DNA from: Pelagibius sp. CAU 1746
GTDB taxonomy: Bacteria; Pseudomonadota; Alphaproteobacteria; Kiloniellales; Kiloniellaceae
Length of the DNA stretch: 64,000 bases
NCBI RefSeq assembly: GCF_039839785.1
Contig: NZ_JBDOQT010000002.1
Coordinates: 372,001-436,000, forward strand
Direction of reading: 5' to 3'
Shown here: piece after piece, positions 52,031 to 61,047 of the stretch
Position numbering within the stretch: position 1 is the stretch's first letter
How the letters are laid out: every line of letters begins with the position of its first letter
The notes under the pieces: model-generated
The model's input: the letters and a program-made list of their open reading frames with translations, nothing else
Told to the model about the DNA's origin: nothing
Database searches by the model: none
Made by a program: the position numbers and the translations under genes

Positions 52031-52968
52031 CGTTGACGCGGGTCCAACAAGGGGTAAAGCAGATCGACGATAACGTTGATCGTGACGAAGGCGAGGGCGA
52101 AGACGAGCGCCGTGGCGGTGACCATGGGATAGTCTCGCGTGTTGATGGCGTCCAGCATGCCGCGCCCGAGTCCCGGCAGGCTGAATATCTGCTCGACGAC
52201 GATCAGGCTGCCGAGGAGGATGCCGAACTGGAAGCCGATGAAGGTGACGATCGGCGGCAGCGCGCAACGCAGGGCATGGAGATACTCGATCCGCCGTTCC
52301 CGAACGCCTACGGCGCGGGCCGTGGTGATGTAGGGATCGTGCAGCACCTCCAGCATGGCGCTGCGGACCATCTGCATGGTCATCGCCGTGATCGGGAAGG
52401 CGATGGTGAACAGCGGCATCACCATGGAGCGCAGGTGCATCAATGGGTCCTCGGACCAGGCAATATAGGAAACCTGGAACAGGCCCGGCAGCCAGCGGGA
52501 GCCGACCAGGAGAATAAGGACGCCGATCACGAAGACCGGCACCGAGAAGGTGAACAGCAGGACGGCGCGAACCGCGACATCGAGGCGCCGGTTGGCGTGC
52601 ACCGCGGCCAGGATACCCGCCGGCAGGCCGAGCACCGTCGATATGATAAGCGTGAGCGTCGCCAACTCCAGCGACACCGGAATCTGCGTCGCGAGGTCGG
52701 AGGCGATGCTGCGCCCGGTAATGGGAGACGTCCCCAGATCGCCGGTCAGCGCATTGCCCAGCCAGTTCACGTAGCGCACCGGCAGCGGCTGATCGAGGCC
52801 GAGCCGCTTGCGCACCTCGTCGAACTGCTCTTCGGTCGCTCCTTCCTGGCCGACGATGACGCTTGTCAGGTCGCCCGGGATCAGGGTGCCCATCGCGAAG
52901 ATCAGCGCCGAGACGGCGAGCAGGACGAAGATCGCCCCCATCAGGCGATTGAGAATCAGTTTCCGCAT
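52027..52968 (-). CDS. Dipeptide-type ABC transporter permease (DppB-like)
   Basis: A 313-residue membrane protein with the DppB plan: N-terminal helix ([21 protein letters not shown]), PGDLTSVIVGQEG, LGLDQPLPVRYVNWLGNALTGDLGTS, and EAA loop PYITTARAVGVRERRIEYLHALRCAL. The end, FVTINVIVDLLYPLLDPR, is conserved. It overlaps both the ATPase gene (13 bp) and the DppC gene (4 bp). Confidence 0.92.
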   Translation of the reverse strand: MRKLILNRLMGAIFVLLAVSALIFAMGTLIPGDLTSVIVGQEGATEEQFDEVRKRLGLDQPLPVRYVNWLGNALTGDLGTSPITGRSIASDLATQIPVSLELATLTLIISTVLGLPAGILAAVHANRRLDVAVRAVLLFTFSVPVFVIGVLILLVGSRWLPGLFQVSYIAWSEDPLMHLRSMVMPLFTIAFPITAMTMQMVRSAMLEVLHDPYITTARAVGVRERRIEYLHALRCALPPIVTFIGFQFGILLGSLIVVEQIFSLPGLGRGMLDAINTRDYPMVTATALVFALAFVTINVIVDLLYPLLDPRQR

Positions 52969-53981
52969 CGCAGGGACTCCGCAACGTCAGCAGCCGGCGC
53001 CCCGCCTAAGGCGGCCGCCGCTTCGGGAAAATGGCAGGAGACGAGATGATTGCCGCCGATGTCGCGCAGCGCAGGCTTTTCGCTGCGGCAACGGTCCGTG
53101 GCAAGCGGGCAACGTGTGTGAAAGCGGCAGGCGGCCGGCGGATTGAGAGGACTTGGCACGTCGCCTTGCAGCAGCACGTTCGGACGATTGCGCTCACGCT
53201 CGGGATCCGGCAACAGCGTGGCGGAGCGGAGGGACAGCGAATAGGGGTGCCGGGGCTGGCGGGCGAACTCCTCCGCCGTCGTCGCCTCCACGACCTCTCC
53301 CAGGTACATGACGGCGATCCGGTGGCTGATGGTCTGGACCGCCGCCAGATCGTGACTGATGAAAAGGTAGGAGGTCCCAAGGTCCCGCTGAAGGTCGAGA
53401 AGGAGATTGAGTATCTGCGCCTGCAAAGAAATGTCGAGCGAGGCAATGGACTCGTCGTGCACGACAAGGGTCGGGCTGGCGATCAAGGCCCGCGCGATGG
53501 ACGCACGCTGCTGCTGGCCACCGGAAAGCTGGTGCGGCCGGCGCACGGCAAGCGCCGGGTTCAATCCAACGCGCGCCATCATTTCGGCAACGGCGGCATC
53601 GGTGCGCCGGACGCCCTTGGCCTGCAGCGGCTCAGCAACGCTTGCGCCCACCGTGCGCCGCGGGTTCATCGATCCGGCGGGGTTCTGAAACACCATCTGG
53701 AAGTGGGCGCGGCGGGCGCGGCCTTCCTTGCCCGCGGCCCAGATGTCCCCGCCGTGCGCCAGAATGCGGCCTTCGGTGGGTTTCGTCAGGCCGACGATCA
53801 GCCGGGCCAGCGTGGACTTGCCGCAGCCCGACTCGCCCACGATGCCGAGGGTCTCACCTCTCGGCAATTCCAGCGACACGCCGTCGACCGCGCGCAGAAC
53901 GGCCTTCTTGCCGCGCGATTCCACATCGAAGTGCTTCTTCACGCCTTGAACCTGAAGAAGCGGGGCTGCCTCACGCGACAT
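52956..53981 (-). CDS. Dipeptide-type ABC transporter ATPase (DppF-like)
   Basis: A 341-residue ATPase. Walker [15 protein letters not shown]-loop [14 protein letters not shown], signature [15 protein letters not shown], Walker [13 protein letters not shown] (the usual DEP is DES), switch FISHDL, and the oligopeptide C-terminal domain with three Cys ([14 protein letters not shown]). Overlaps the DppD-like gene by 11 bp. Energises the permease with its partner. Confidence 0.92.
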   Translation of the reverse strand: MSREAAPLLQVQGVKKHFDVESRGKKAVLRAVDGVSLELPRGETLGIVGESGCGKSTLARLIVGLTKPTEGRILAHGGDIWAAGKEGRARRAHFQMVFQNPAGSMNPRRTVGASVAEPLQAKGVRRTDAAVAEMMARVGLNPALAVRRPHQLSGGQQQRASIARALIASPTLVVHDESIASLDISLQAQILNLLLDLQRDLGTSYLFISHDLAAVQTISHRIAVMYLGEVVEATTAEEFARQPRHPYSLSLRSATLLPDPERERNRPNVLLQGDVPSPLNPPAACRFHTRCPLATDRCRSEKPALRDIGGNHLVSCHFPEAAAALGGAPAADVAESLRCGN

Positions 53982-54987
53982 CGCCGGCCTCCTGATTCGA
54001 TTCCCGGGCCGGCACGAAAGCCTCTCCCGCTTGCGCCGCCCAGCAACGGCTCTTGTGTCCTTCGCGAACCGGCAGAAGGTCGGGGTGGGCGCCGCAGCGC
54101 TCGTCGGCGTAGGCGCAGCGCGGACGGAAGCGGCAGCCGGTAAGGGGCCGGCTGATATCCGGCGGCTCGCCTTTCAGGGTCGGCATCTTCTGCCGCGGAC
54201 GGCTGCCGTCGGGGACGGAGCGCAGCAGGCCGCGGGTATAGGGATGGAGCGAGTTGGAGAAGATCTCGTCGACAGGCGCTTCCTCGACGATCTCGCCGGC
54301 ATACATCACGGCGACGCGGTCGCACATCTTCGCGATGACGCCCATGTTATGCGTAATCAGAAGAAGCGCCGCGTCCTTTTCCCGGGTGAGCTGCTTCATA
54401 AGTTCCAGCACCTGCGCCTGGATCGTGACGTCGAGCGCGGTCGTCGGCTCGTCGGCGATCAGCAGCTGAGGCGCGTTCAACAGACCCATGGCGATGACCA
54501 CGCGCTGGCGCATGCCGCCGGACATCTGATGGGGAAAGGAGTTGGCCTGGCGGTGGGGATCGGGCATGCCCACGCCGGCGAGGGCGGCCTCGACGGCGGC
54601 TGCGCTGTCGCGGCCGCGCCCGTGCGCGCGCAGCGCCTCGCCCATTTGCCAGCCGACTGAGAATACCGGATTGAGAGCGGTCATGGGGTTCTGGAAGACC
54701 ATGCCGCACTGCGTTCCGCGACGCTCGCGGATCTCCTCTTCGGACAGAGAGAGCAGATCGACGCCATTGAGCTCCAGGCGGCCGCTTTCGATTTGCCCGG
54801 GCGAAGGCACGAGCCGCAGGATCGACATCGCCGTCATGCTCTTGCCGGAGCCGGATTCACCCACCAGGCCCAGCGTCTCCCCGCGTCCGACGCTGAAGGA
54901 GACATGGTCAACCGCGGTAAGGTTTTGCCGGCCGACGCGGAAGCTGGTGACCAGGTCCGTTACCTGGAGTACGGGTACATCCGACAT
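53971..54987 (-). CDS. Dipeptide-type ABC transporter ATPase (DppD-like)
   Basis: A 338-residue ATPase. Walker A GESGSGKSMTAMSIL, Q-loop FQNPMTALNPVFSV, signature MSGGMRQRVVIAMGLL, Walker B LLIADEPTTALDVTIQAQ, switch LITHNMG, and the C-terminal Cys domain GCRFRPRCAYADERC. It follows the binding-protein gene by 74 bp. Complete and normal in length. Confidence 0.93.
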   Translation of the reverse strand: MSDVPVLQVTDLVTSFRVGRQNLTAVDHVSFSVGRGETLGLVGESGSGKSMTAMSILRLVPSPGQIESGRLELNGVDLLSLSEEEIRERRGTQCGMVFQNPMTALNPVFSVGWQMGEALRAHGRGRDSAAAVEAALAGVGMPDPHRQANSFPHQMSGGMRQRVVIAMGLLNAPQLLIADEPTTALDVTIQAQVLELMKQLTREKDAALLLITHNMGVIAKMCDRVAVMYAGEIVEEAPVDEIFSNSLHPYTRGLLRSVPDGSRPRQKMPTLKGEPPDISRPLTGCRFRPRCAYADERCGAHPDLLPVREGHKSRCWAAQAGEAFVPARESNQEAGDVA

Positions 54988-55061
54988 TCTACCGAATTTT
55001 CCTTGTGCAACGACCCGATGGAACAGCCGGCCCGCCGGTCACCCGGCGGGCCGGCATCTTC

Positions 55062-56579
55062 CTACTTAATCGCGACATCCACGAGGAATGTGCGCGAGAG
55101 AATGGCCTCAGGGTTCACCGAACCGGGCTCGATCTTGCCCGAGTAGGCGACCCAGGCGTTGCGCGCGGCAACGGCGATGTCGGGGAACACCAGGTCATCC
55201 TGCATGAGCTGCAGTGCGCTCAGGTTGGCGGTGTACTCATCCGCCGGCCCGCTGCGCGCCTTGTCGATCAGCGCCTGCATTTCCGGCGGCGTCGGGCCCT
55301 GGCGGCCCGGCCTCGGCATCAGATAGAACAGCGGGTCCGCCTGATAGGCGTACTCGTTGGTCATGATCTCGTAGTTCGCCTTGTTCTGCTTGTCGAGCCA
55401 AACGGCCGTCTGGTTTGCCTCGATGGTGACGCGGATGCCGATCTGGGCCAGGTTCGTCTTCACGATCTCGGCGAAACGGTCCAGATAGGTCGCGTAACCG
55501 GCGAGGTGGTTGAGGGTGATATCGATACCGTCCGGATAACCGGCCTTGGCGAGCAGTTCCTTGGCCTTGGCGATATCCTGGCGGTGGTACTTCAGCTCCG
55601 AAAGGGCCGGTGCCCAGGAGTAGGCCGAAGGGATCTGCATGGCCGGCGATGCCTGGCCCAGGAAAGCACCTGCGACAACCTCTTCGCGGCTCAGCGCCAG
55701 CGACATGGCCCGCCTGAAGTCGGGATTGCTGAACGGCTCCACGTTGGTGTTGACGTTGAGGCGCACCGAGTTGGTCGACTCCACCGCCTTGGTGGTGACG
55801 TTGTCCATACGCGAAAGCTGCAGCATGCTTTCGGCGCTGGGGAACATCAGGTCGATCTGCCCCGAAAGCAGGCCGGCGATCTGGGCCGACTGTTCCGGCA
55901 TGTAGCGAACGGTCAGCTCCGCGACCTTGGCCGCCTTGTCCTGATTCCAATAGTGCTCGTTGCGCCGCAGGACCAGTTCCTGGTTAGGGCTGTAGGACAC
56001 CATCGCGAAGGGACCGGTGCCCATCATTTCCAGCTTGGGATCGTGCTGCTCCAGCCAGGCCTTGCTCATGATGGCCGAGCCGACAACGAAGGGGCTGCCG
56101 AGGTTCAGCAGGAAACCGGCATCCGACTGCGACAGCGTGAAACGAACAACGCCCGGAGCGACCGCAACCACCGAGTCCAGCGACTTGAAACGGTCCTGCG
56201 CGTAGGGGAGCCCCTCGGCGGCCAGGCGTTCGAAGGACGCAACGACATCTTCGGCGGTGACTGCGCTGCCGTCGGAGAACTTGGCGCCGTCGCGCAGCGT
56301 GAAATCGTAGGTCTTGCCGTCGTCGCTGACCGTCCAGGACGTCGCCAGAACCGGCTCGAGCGACCCGTCGAGATTGGCCCGCAGCAACCCTTCGTAGGCG
56401 AGCTGCCACATGTACCAGGTACGGATCTGGGAAGACTGGATGGGGTCGAAGGTCTGCGGCGGCACGTCCTCTGCCACAATCAGCCTCGCCGCGTCCTGCG
56501 CGACCGACACAGAGGCGGAAGTTATCGCAAGAACACCTGCCAAGGCACATCTTAGGATGCCTCGAAATCGAAACGTCAT
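55062..56579 (-). CDS. Dipeptide-type ABC transporter substrate-binding protein
   Basis: A 505-residue family-5 binding protein with a Sec signal (residues 1-28, FRGILRCALAGVLAITSA, cleavage near VSVAQD). Family landmarks: PQTFDPIQSSQIRTWYMWQLAYEGLL, DGKTYDFTLRDGAKFSDGSAVTAEDVV, MMGTGPFAMVSYSPNQELVL and DFRRAMSLALSREEVV. It is the specificity component for the transporter encoded downstream. A 265-bp gap upstream shows no gene but may carry an internal promoter. Confidence 0.93.
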   Translation of the reverse strand: MTFRFRGILRCALAGVLAITSASVSVAQDAARLIVAEDVPPQTFDPIQSSQIRTWYMWQLAYEGLLRANLDGSLEPVLATSWTVSDDGKTYDFTLRDGAKFSDGSAVTAEDVVASFERLAAEGLPYAQDRFKSLDSVVAVAPGVVRFTLSQSDAGFLLNLGSPFVVGSAIMSKAWLEQHDPKLEMMGTGPFAMVSYSPNQELVLRRNEHYWNQDKAAKVAELTVRYMPEQSAQIAGLLSGQIDLMFPSAESMLQLSRMDNVTTKAVESTNSVRLNVNTNVEPFSNPDFRRAMSLALSREEVVAGAFLGQASPAMQIPSAYSWAPALSELKYHRQDIAKAKELLAKAGYPDGIDITLNHLAGYATYLDRFAEIVKTNLAQIGIRVTIEANQTAVWLDKQNKANYEIMTNEYAYQADPLFYLMPRPGRQGPTPPEMQALIDKARSGPADEYTANLSALQLMQDDLVFPDIAVAARNAWVAYSGKIEPGSVNPEAILSRTFLVDVAIK

Positions 56580-56844
56580 CGCTTTGGTTCCCTTCTGGAG
56601 TTCCGGTTCACATCGTGCACTTCGGCTGCGGCAACCCGCCCGCCGTTTCCGAGATCGGACTGCGAGCAGCCCTGAACGCGGCTCCCAGCCGCCCGCGTTC
56701 TCCTTCAGGCCATGGGGAGGGTCGTGTCTCAGGCGCGGAGTCCCTGGGGGCTGTCCGCCTGGTTGACCGGCCCGTGGCCGAAGTTCGTCTTGCGTGGCCT
56801 GCTCCGGTGCGCCGCGCGCTCATGGCCGGGCGACCCTTCAAACT
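56580..56844. other. 265-bp gap between the binding-protein and aldehyde dehydrogenase genes
   Basis: An open plus-strand frame of 78 codons fills it but has no family character or ribosome site, so I do not call a gene. No hairpin with a T tract is seen. It may hold a promoter for the transporter genes. Confidence 0.4.
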
Positions 56845-58302
56845 TCAGTAGCCGGACACCGGCAGCGTGACCGTCACGATATCGGTCATCGCTTCCAGCG
56901 TGTGACGGCCGCCGATCCGGCCAATGCCGCTCTGCGTTCCACTCCCGCCGCCGAAGGGGATGTGGAGTTCCCAGAAATTATTGCGTTCGTTGATATTGAT
57001 GATTCCGGCGCGGAGCCGGCTGGCCATGGCCATCGCCTCACCGAGATCCTTGGAGAAGATCCCCATGCTGAGCCCGTAGTCGCCGTCCGGCGCCACCTCC
57101 ATGATCGCCGCGTCGCCGTCGAGGGCGAGGATCGGCACCACCGGCCCGAATGTCTCGTAGCGCGCGACGTCCATCTGCGGCGTAACGCCCACCAGGACCG
57201 TCGGCTCGTAGAACAGATCGCTGCCGAGATCGGGGCGCTGCCGCCCCCCGGTCAGGCAGCGCGCGCCCTGGGCCACGGCACTTTCGACGTGCGCGCGCGT
57301 TTTCTCCAGGACACCGCTGTTGTTGAGCGGCCCCATGGTCGTGCCCTGCTGCAGGGGATCGCCAAGGATCTGCGCTTCGGCCTTTTCCCGAATGAGCTCG
57401 GCCAAGGGCTCCGCGATGCTGGCGTCGGCCAGCACCCGGCCGGTCGCCGCGCAGATCTGCCCGGCGTTGCCGAACGCCCCGGCGGCGGCCGCTTCCGCGG
57501 CCTTTTCCAGATCGGCATCGGCACGCACGATCAGCGGCCCGTTGCCGCCAAGTTCCAGCAGCAGCGGCTTTCCCGCGGCCCGCTCGGCGATACGGCGGCC
57601 GGTGGCGGTGCTGCCCGTAAATCCCACGCCGTCGGTTCCCGGGTTGGAGACGATCTCGTCGCCGACGACCGGCCCTTCCCCGAGAACCAGGTTGATCAAA
57701 CCGCGCGGCAAACCAGCCGCCGCGAGCACCGCCATGAACTCGACCGCAATGAGCGAGGTGGACGGCGCCGGCACCCAGACGACGGCATTGCCGGTGGCGA
57801 TCGCGGGCGCGAGGTATTCGACGGGGATGTTGACCGGGAAGTTCCAAGGCGTGATGACGGCATAAACGCCGCGGGGCCGGCGCGTGTTGATGACCAGCCG
57901 GCCGGGCGTCTCGGCGGGGATGGTCTCACCGGTCATGTACTTGACGAGTTCGGCCGCCATCCGGAAGCCGTCGCAGGCCTTGCCGATCTCGCCGGCCGCC
58001 TGGGCGAGCGGCTTGCCCTGATCGACCGAAAGAACTCTGGAGAGGTGCGGTTGCGCAGCCTCCACCGCATCCGCCATACGGCGGCACAGCGCGGCGCGTT
58101 CCCAGGCGGTGGCGGCGGCCCAGGCGGGCTGCGCGGCCCGGGCGGCGGCGATAGCGCGGACGGCGGTTTCGCGCGATCCCTTCGGCAGACGGGCGAGCAT
58201 CTCCCCGGTCGCCGGATTACGCGCCTCGCCCCACTCCGGCGCGTCGCATTCCCAGTCGCCGTCGATGAAGCTGCCGGGGGTACGGCTCAATAGATCTGTC
58301 AT
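56845..58302 (-). CDS. NAD(P)-dependent aldehyde dehydrogenase
   Basis: A 485-residue ALDH-superfamily enzyme oxidising an aldehyde to an acid. N154 (TPWNFPVN), E250 (LELGGNGP) and C284 (GQICAATGR) form the catalytic set. The usual cofactor-binding Lys before PA is Val here (VVWVPAPSTS), a variation of one ALDH subgroup that may change cofactor preference. It is between rpiR-type regulator and transporter, so its substrate is probably made from the imported compound. ATG at 58302. Confidence 0.9.
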   Translation of the reverse strand: MTDLLSRTPGSFIDGDWECDAPEWGEARNPATGEMLARLPKGSRETAVRAIAAARAAQPAWAAATAWERAALCRRMADAVEAAQPHLSRVLSVDQGKPLAQAAGEIGKACDGFRMAAELVKYMTGETIPAETPGRLVINTRRPRGVYAVITPWNFPVNIPVEYLAPAIATGNAVVWVPAPSTSLIAVEFMAVLAAAGLPRGLINLVLGEGPVVGDEIVSNPGTDGVGFTGSTATGRRIAERAAGKPLLLELGGNGPLIVRADADLEKAAEAAAAGAFGNAGQICAATGRVLADASIAEPLAELIREKAEAQILGDPLQQGTTMGPLNNSGVLEKTRAHVESAVAQGARCLTGGRQRPDLGSDLFYEPTVLVGVTPQMDVARYETFGPVVPILALDGDAAIMEVAPDGDYGLSMGIFSKDLGEAMAMASRLRAGIININERNNFWELHIPFGGGSGTQSGIGRIGGRHTLEAMTDIVTVTLPVSGY

Positions 58303-58547
58303 GTATCAGCCTCTCCTGCTCCCTCGGCAACCTTGCCGGTTGCTTCACATGCCGCCGGCCCCCGGCGGCACCGTGCCGGATGGCATCGCCAACTCAACAG
58401 GAGGCGGCAAACACCCGAGACAACGTGACGTTCGCTCTATCACGCAGCTCCGGGAGCAGTCAAAATTTTTTTTAGTTTTTCAATCAGAATTGATCAGATT
58501 AGATCGCGAATGACTTGCAAATTAAACTTTTGCGAAAGTACCTCGGA
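58303..58547. promoter_or_regulatory. AT-rich promoter region of the ALDH-transporter operon
   Basis: A striking AT-rich block at 58458-58535 (AAAATTTTTTTT, AGTTTTTC, TTGATCAG, TTGCAAATTAAAC) stands in an otherwise GC-rich region, directly after the regulator gene. The AAAATTTTT core resembles RpiR-family sites and the palindrome at 59494. A regulated start for the operon is likely. Confidence 0.45.
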
Positions 58548-59474
58548 TCAATCGCACAGAGGACGGGAAGCGTCCTCGTCGACATTGGACACGAACTGCT
58601 GCTTCAACCGGCGCAGCTTCTCCATGGCGTGCGGGCGCGAGCGAATGGCGGCCCCGAACGCCAGCAGATCGATGACCGCGAGATAGGAGTAGCGCATCGT
58701 CGAAGGGCCCAGCACATCGCCATCGTTGCGCAGCACGGAGATCTCAAGCGCGATGTCGACGTTCTCGGCCAGAGGGCTGCCGCCCTGGGTCAAGGCGATC
58801 GTGGTCGCCCCATAGTTGGCCGCGATGCTCGACGCCGTGACCAGGTCCTTGTTCACCCCGCCGAGCGAACAGCACAGCAGGACATCGCCGCGGTTTATCG
58901 TCGAGGCCAGCATCGTCTGCATGAGCCCGTCGCGACACGGCATGACCCGCACGCCGAGCCGGAAGAACCTGTTCTGGACCTCCTCCACAAGCCAGCTTGA
59001 GACCCCGCCGCTGCCGAAGGCGTAGAGGGTTCCGCCCCCCAGGATCGCGTCGATCGCCTGCTCCAGGCGGACATCCGGCACGCTCACCGCCTCCATGATC
59101 GCGTGCTGCGCGCGCATCGACACCTGCTCGCGCACACCTTCCAGGGTGTCGGGCGGCTCCTGCGGCTCCAGGTACCGCGGCCCGACCCGCATCGCACCCA
59201 TCACCTGGAGCTTGAAGTCGCGCAAGCCCTCGCAGCCGACCGACCGGCAGAAGCGGATGATGGTCGGCGCCGAAACGCCGATCCAGCCGCAGAGCTCCTC
59301 CACCGGTTTCTCGACGAACAACCGCGGATAGCTGAGAACCGCCTGGGCTATCTTGGTCTGGGAACGCGACAGGTCCCCTTCGATGTCGCGAATCCTGCCC
59401 AGGATGTCCCCCATCGCGCCGTCGCCGGCGCCCCCCCGCGCCGCGTCGCGATCTGCCTTGGCATCAGACGTCAT
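58548..59474 (-). CDS. RpiR-family transcriptional regulator (HTH plus SIS domain)
   Basis: A 308-residue regulator. Residues 25-100 are the RpiR helix-turn-helix (DLSRSQTKIAQAVLSYPRLF, ELCGWIGVSAPTIIRFCRSVGCEGLRDFKL as landmark). Residues about 145-275 are a SIS sugar-phosphate-binding fold (YAFGSGGVSSWLVEEVQNRF, LCCSLGGVNKDLVTAS, ALTQGGSPLAENVD). Such proteins sense phosphosugars, but SIS domains of this group can bind other ligands. It heads the minus-strand operon and probably controls it and the divergent genes. ATG at 59474. Confidence 0.9.
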   Translation of the reverse strand: MTSDAKADRDAARGGAGDGAMGDILGRIRDIEGDLSRSQTKIAQAVLSYPRLFVEKPVEELCGWIGVSAPTIIRFCRSVGCEGLRDFKLQVMGAMRVGPRYLEPQEPPDTLEGVREQVSMRAQHAIMEAVSVPDVRLEQAIDAILGGGTLYAFGSGGVSSWLVEEVQNRFFRLGVRVMPCRDGLMQTMLASTINRGDVLLCCSLGGVNKDLVTASSIAANYGATTIALTQGGSPLAENVDIALEISVLRNDGDVLGPSTMRYSYLAVIDLLAFGAAIRSRPHAMEKLRRLKQQFVSNVDEDASRPLCD

Positions 59475-59806
59475 TGGCCCCAGCCTCCTGTTCGAAAATT
59501 TTCACTTTTAAATCATTCCTGATAAAAATATTAATGTCCATGTTCCGCCACGTCGAAGGAAACCGTCCGGCAACGGTGGAAAGTCGTGAACCGGTCCGGG
59601 CAAGGGCGGGATGGGAAATCCCTCCCATTCTGGTGAGACGGCCTTACAGCCAAGGTGAGTTCCAGTGGAATCGACATGCCTAACGCTGCTTCGATCTTAA
59701 CCCACATCCCCGCTCCCGCCGAATGCCGCCGCGGCGAAGCGGCGCCTGCGCCCGGCGCAGGCCGGCGCCTTGAGGCTGTTCGCCAAACTCTCGGGCGTGT
59801 GCGGCG
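59475..59806. other. 332-bp divergent control region
   Basis: Between the RpiR gene and the plus-strand cluster. The left 70 bp are AT-rich with the GAAAATTTTC palindrome; the remainder is GC-rich with no gene. It should hold promoters in both directions. Confidence 0.5.
59494..59503. promoter_or_regulatory. RpiR-type operator candidate
   Basis: A perfect palindrome GAAAATTTTC 20 bp before the regulator start, within TTCGAAAATTTTCACTTTTA. RpiR-family proteins often use GAAA/TTTC-type inverted repeats; autoregulation is likely. Confidence 0.4.
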
Positions 59807-60949
59807 ATGAAGCGGCGCATGTTTCTCTATCCCTGGGATGTGCGCGACGAGGGCGCGGATCGCGTCGGCGCACGCCTGGCCGCCGCCGGCATCTCCTCCG
59901 TCGCCGTCGCGACGAGCTACCACGCCGGCAAGTTCCTGCGCCCGCACGCCCCGAACGGCCGGGTGTGGTACCCGGAAGACGGCACGGTCTATTTCCGCCC
60001 CGACCCCTCCCTCTACGGCCGCCTTAAGCCGCGGGTGGCGCAGGTCGCCGAAGATTTCGACGCCCTCTCGGCGCTGGCCCGGGCCGCCCCGGCCCTGGCC
60101 CGTGCCGGCTGGACGGTCGGCCTGCACAACAGCCGTCTCGGCCGCGCCCATCCGGATCTCGTCTGCCGCACCGCCTTCGGCGACCCGATCAGATCGGCGC
60201 TCTGCCCGGCCCAGCCGGAGGTTCGCGACTATCTGGCCGCCCTCTGCCTCGATCAGGCGCGCAACTGTCCGGTGGAAGAGATCTCCATCGAGGCCCCGGG
60301 ATATCAGGCCTATCGCCACAACGACCACCACGAATTCGAACTGATCGAGCTGACGCCGCGCGCGGCTTCGCTGCTCGGCCTCTGCTTCTGCCCGGCTTGC
60401 CTGGCCGGTGCCCGGTCGGCCGGCATCGATGCCGCCGGCCTGGCGGCGCAGGCCCGCAGCCAACTGGAGCAGTTCTTCGCCGACGGCACCGAAGGACCGG
60501 ACGACCTGGCCGACGACCCAGTCTGGCAGCCCTTCCTCGACTGGCGCGCGCGCGTCGTCGCCGAACTGATGGCAAGGATTCGCGCGGAGTTGCCGGCCGG
60601 CGTCTCGCTGTCGGTGATACCGACGGTCAGAAGTCCGTTGAGCCTGTGCTGGCGGGAGGGCAGCGACCTCGCCCGCCTCGCCGCCGCCGCGGACCGGCTG
60701 GCCATCCCGCTCTACTGCGCCGGGGCCGAGGCGACCGGGCGCGAGGCCCGCGCCGCCCGCGCCGCGGCGGGTCCCGAGGCCCGCCTCAGCTTTATCCTGA
60801 GGCCGTCTTGGCCGACAATACGGAGTGCCGAGGAACTCGCCGCGGTGCTCGAGGCCGTGACCGGCGCGGAAGCGCATTCGATAGAGTACTACAACTACGG
60901 GCACATTCGCCTGCAGTCGCTCGACTGGATCGGAAGGCAAGTGCATTGA
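59807..60949 (+). CDS. Unrecognised protein, TIM-barrel glycosidase-like
   Basis: A 380-residue soluble protein of a family I do not recognise by name. Order of features: FLYPWDVRDEGADRV; VATSYHAGKFLRPHAP; VWYPEDGTVYFRPDPSLY; GWTVGLHNSRLG; VCRTAFGDPIRSALCPAQPEVRDYL; EISIEAPGYQAY; CFCPACLAG (paired Cys); SIEYYNYGHI at the end. Alternating beta/alpha pattern and Asp/Glu-tipped strands suggest a TIM barrel such as in glycoside hydrolases. No ribosome site fits ATG at 59807; ATG at 59819 is an alternative. First gene of the divergent cluster. Confidence 0.75.
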   Translation: MKRRMFLYPWDVRDEGADRVGARLAAAGISSVAVATSYHAGKFLRPHAPNGRVWYPEDGTVYFRPDPSLYGRLKPRVAQVAEDFDALSALARAAPALARAGWTVGLHNSRLGRAHPDLVCRTAFGDPIRSALCPAQPEVRDYLAALCLDQARNCPVEEISIEAPGYQAYRHNDHHEFELIELTPRAASLLGLCFCPACLAGARSAGIDAAGLAAQARSQLEQFFADGTEGPDDLADDPVWQPFLDWRARVVAELMARIRAELPAGVSLSVIPTVRSPLSLCWREGSDLARLAAAADRLAIPLYCAGAEATGREARAARAAAGPEARLSFILRPSWPTIRSAEELAAVLEAVTGAEAHSIEYYNYGHIRLQSLDWIGRQVH

Positions 60950-61047
60950 CTGTCGCCGATGCCGGCAAGACCGCCGCAATTCCAGTCGCCAAGGTTCCAA
61001 AACAGGACCAGGGCACCGACGCCCCGGCCCCGGAGGAGTAATCGACT

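Noticed and set aside
56615-56851. 78-codon plus-strand frame before the aldehyde dehydrogenase gene end
   Set aside because: No recognisable motif, no ribosome site, and it runs into the 3' end of the convergent gene.
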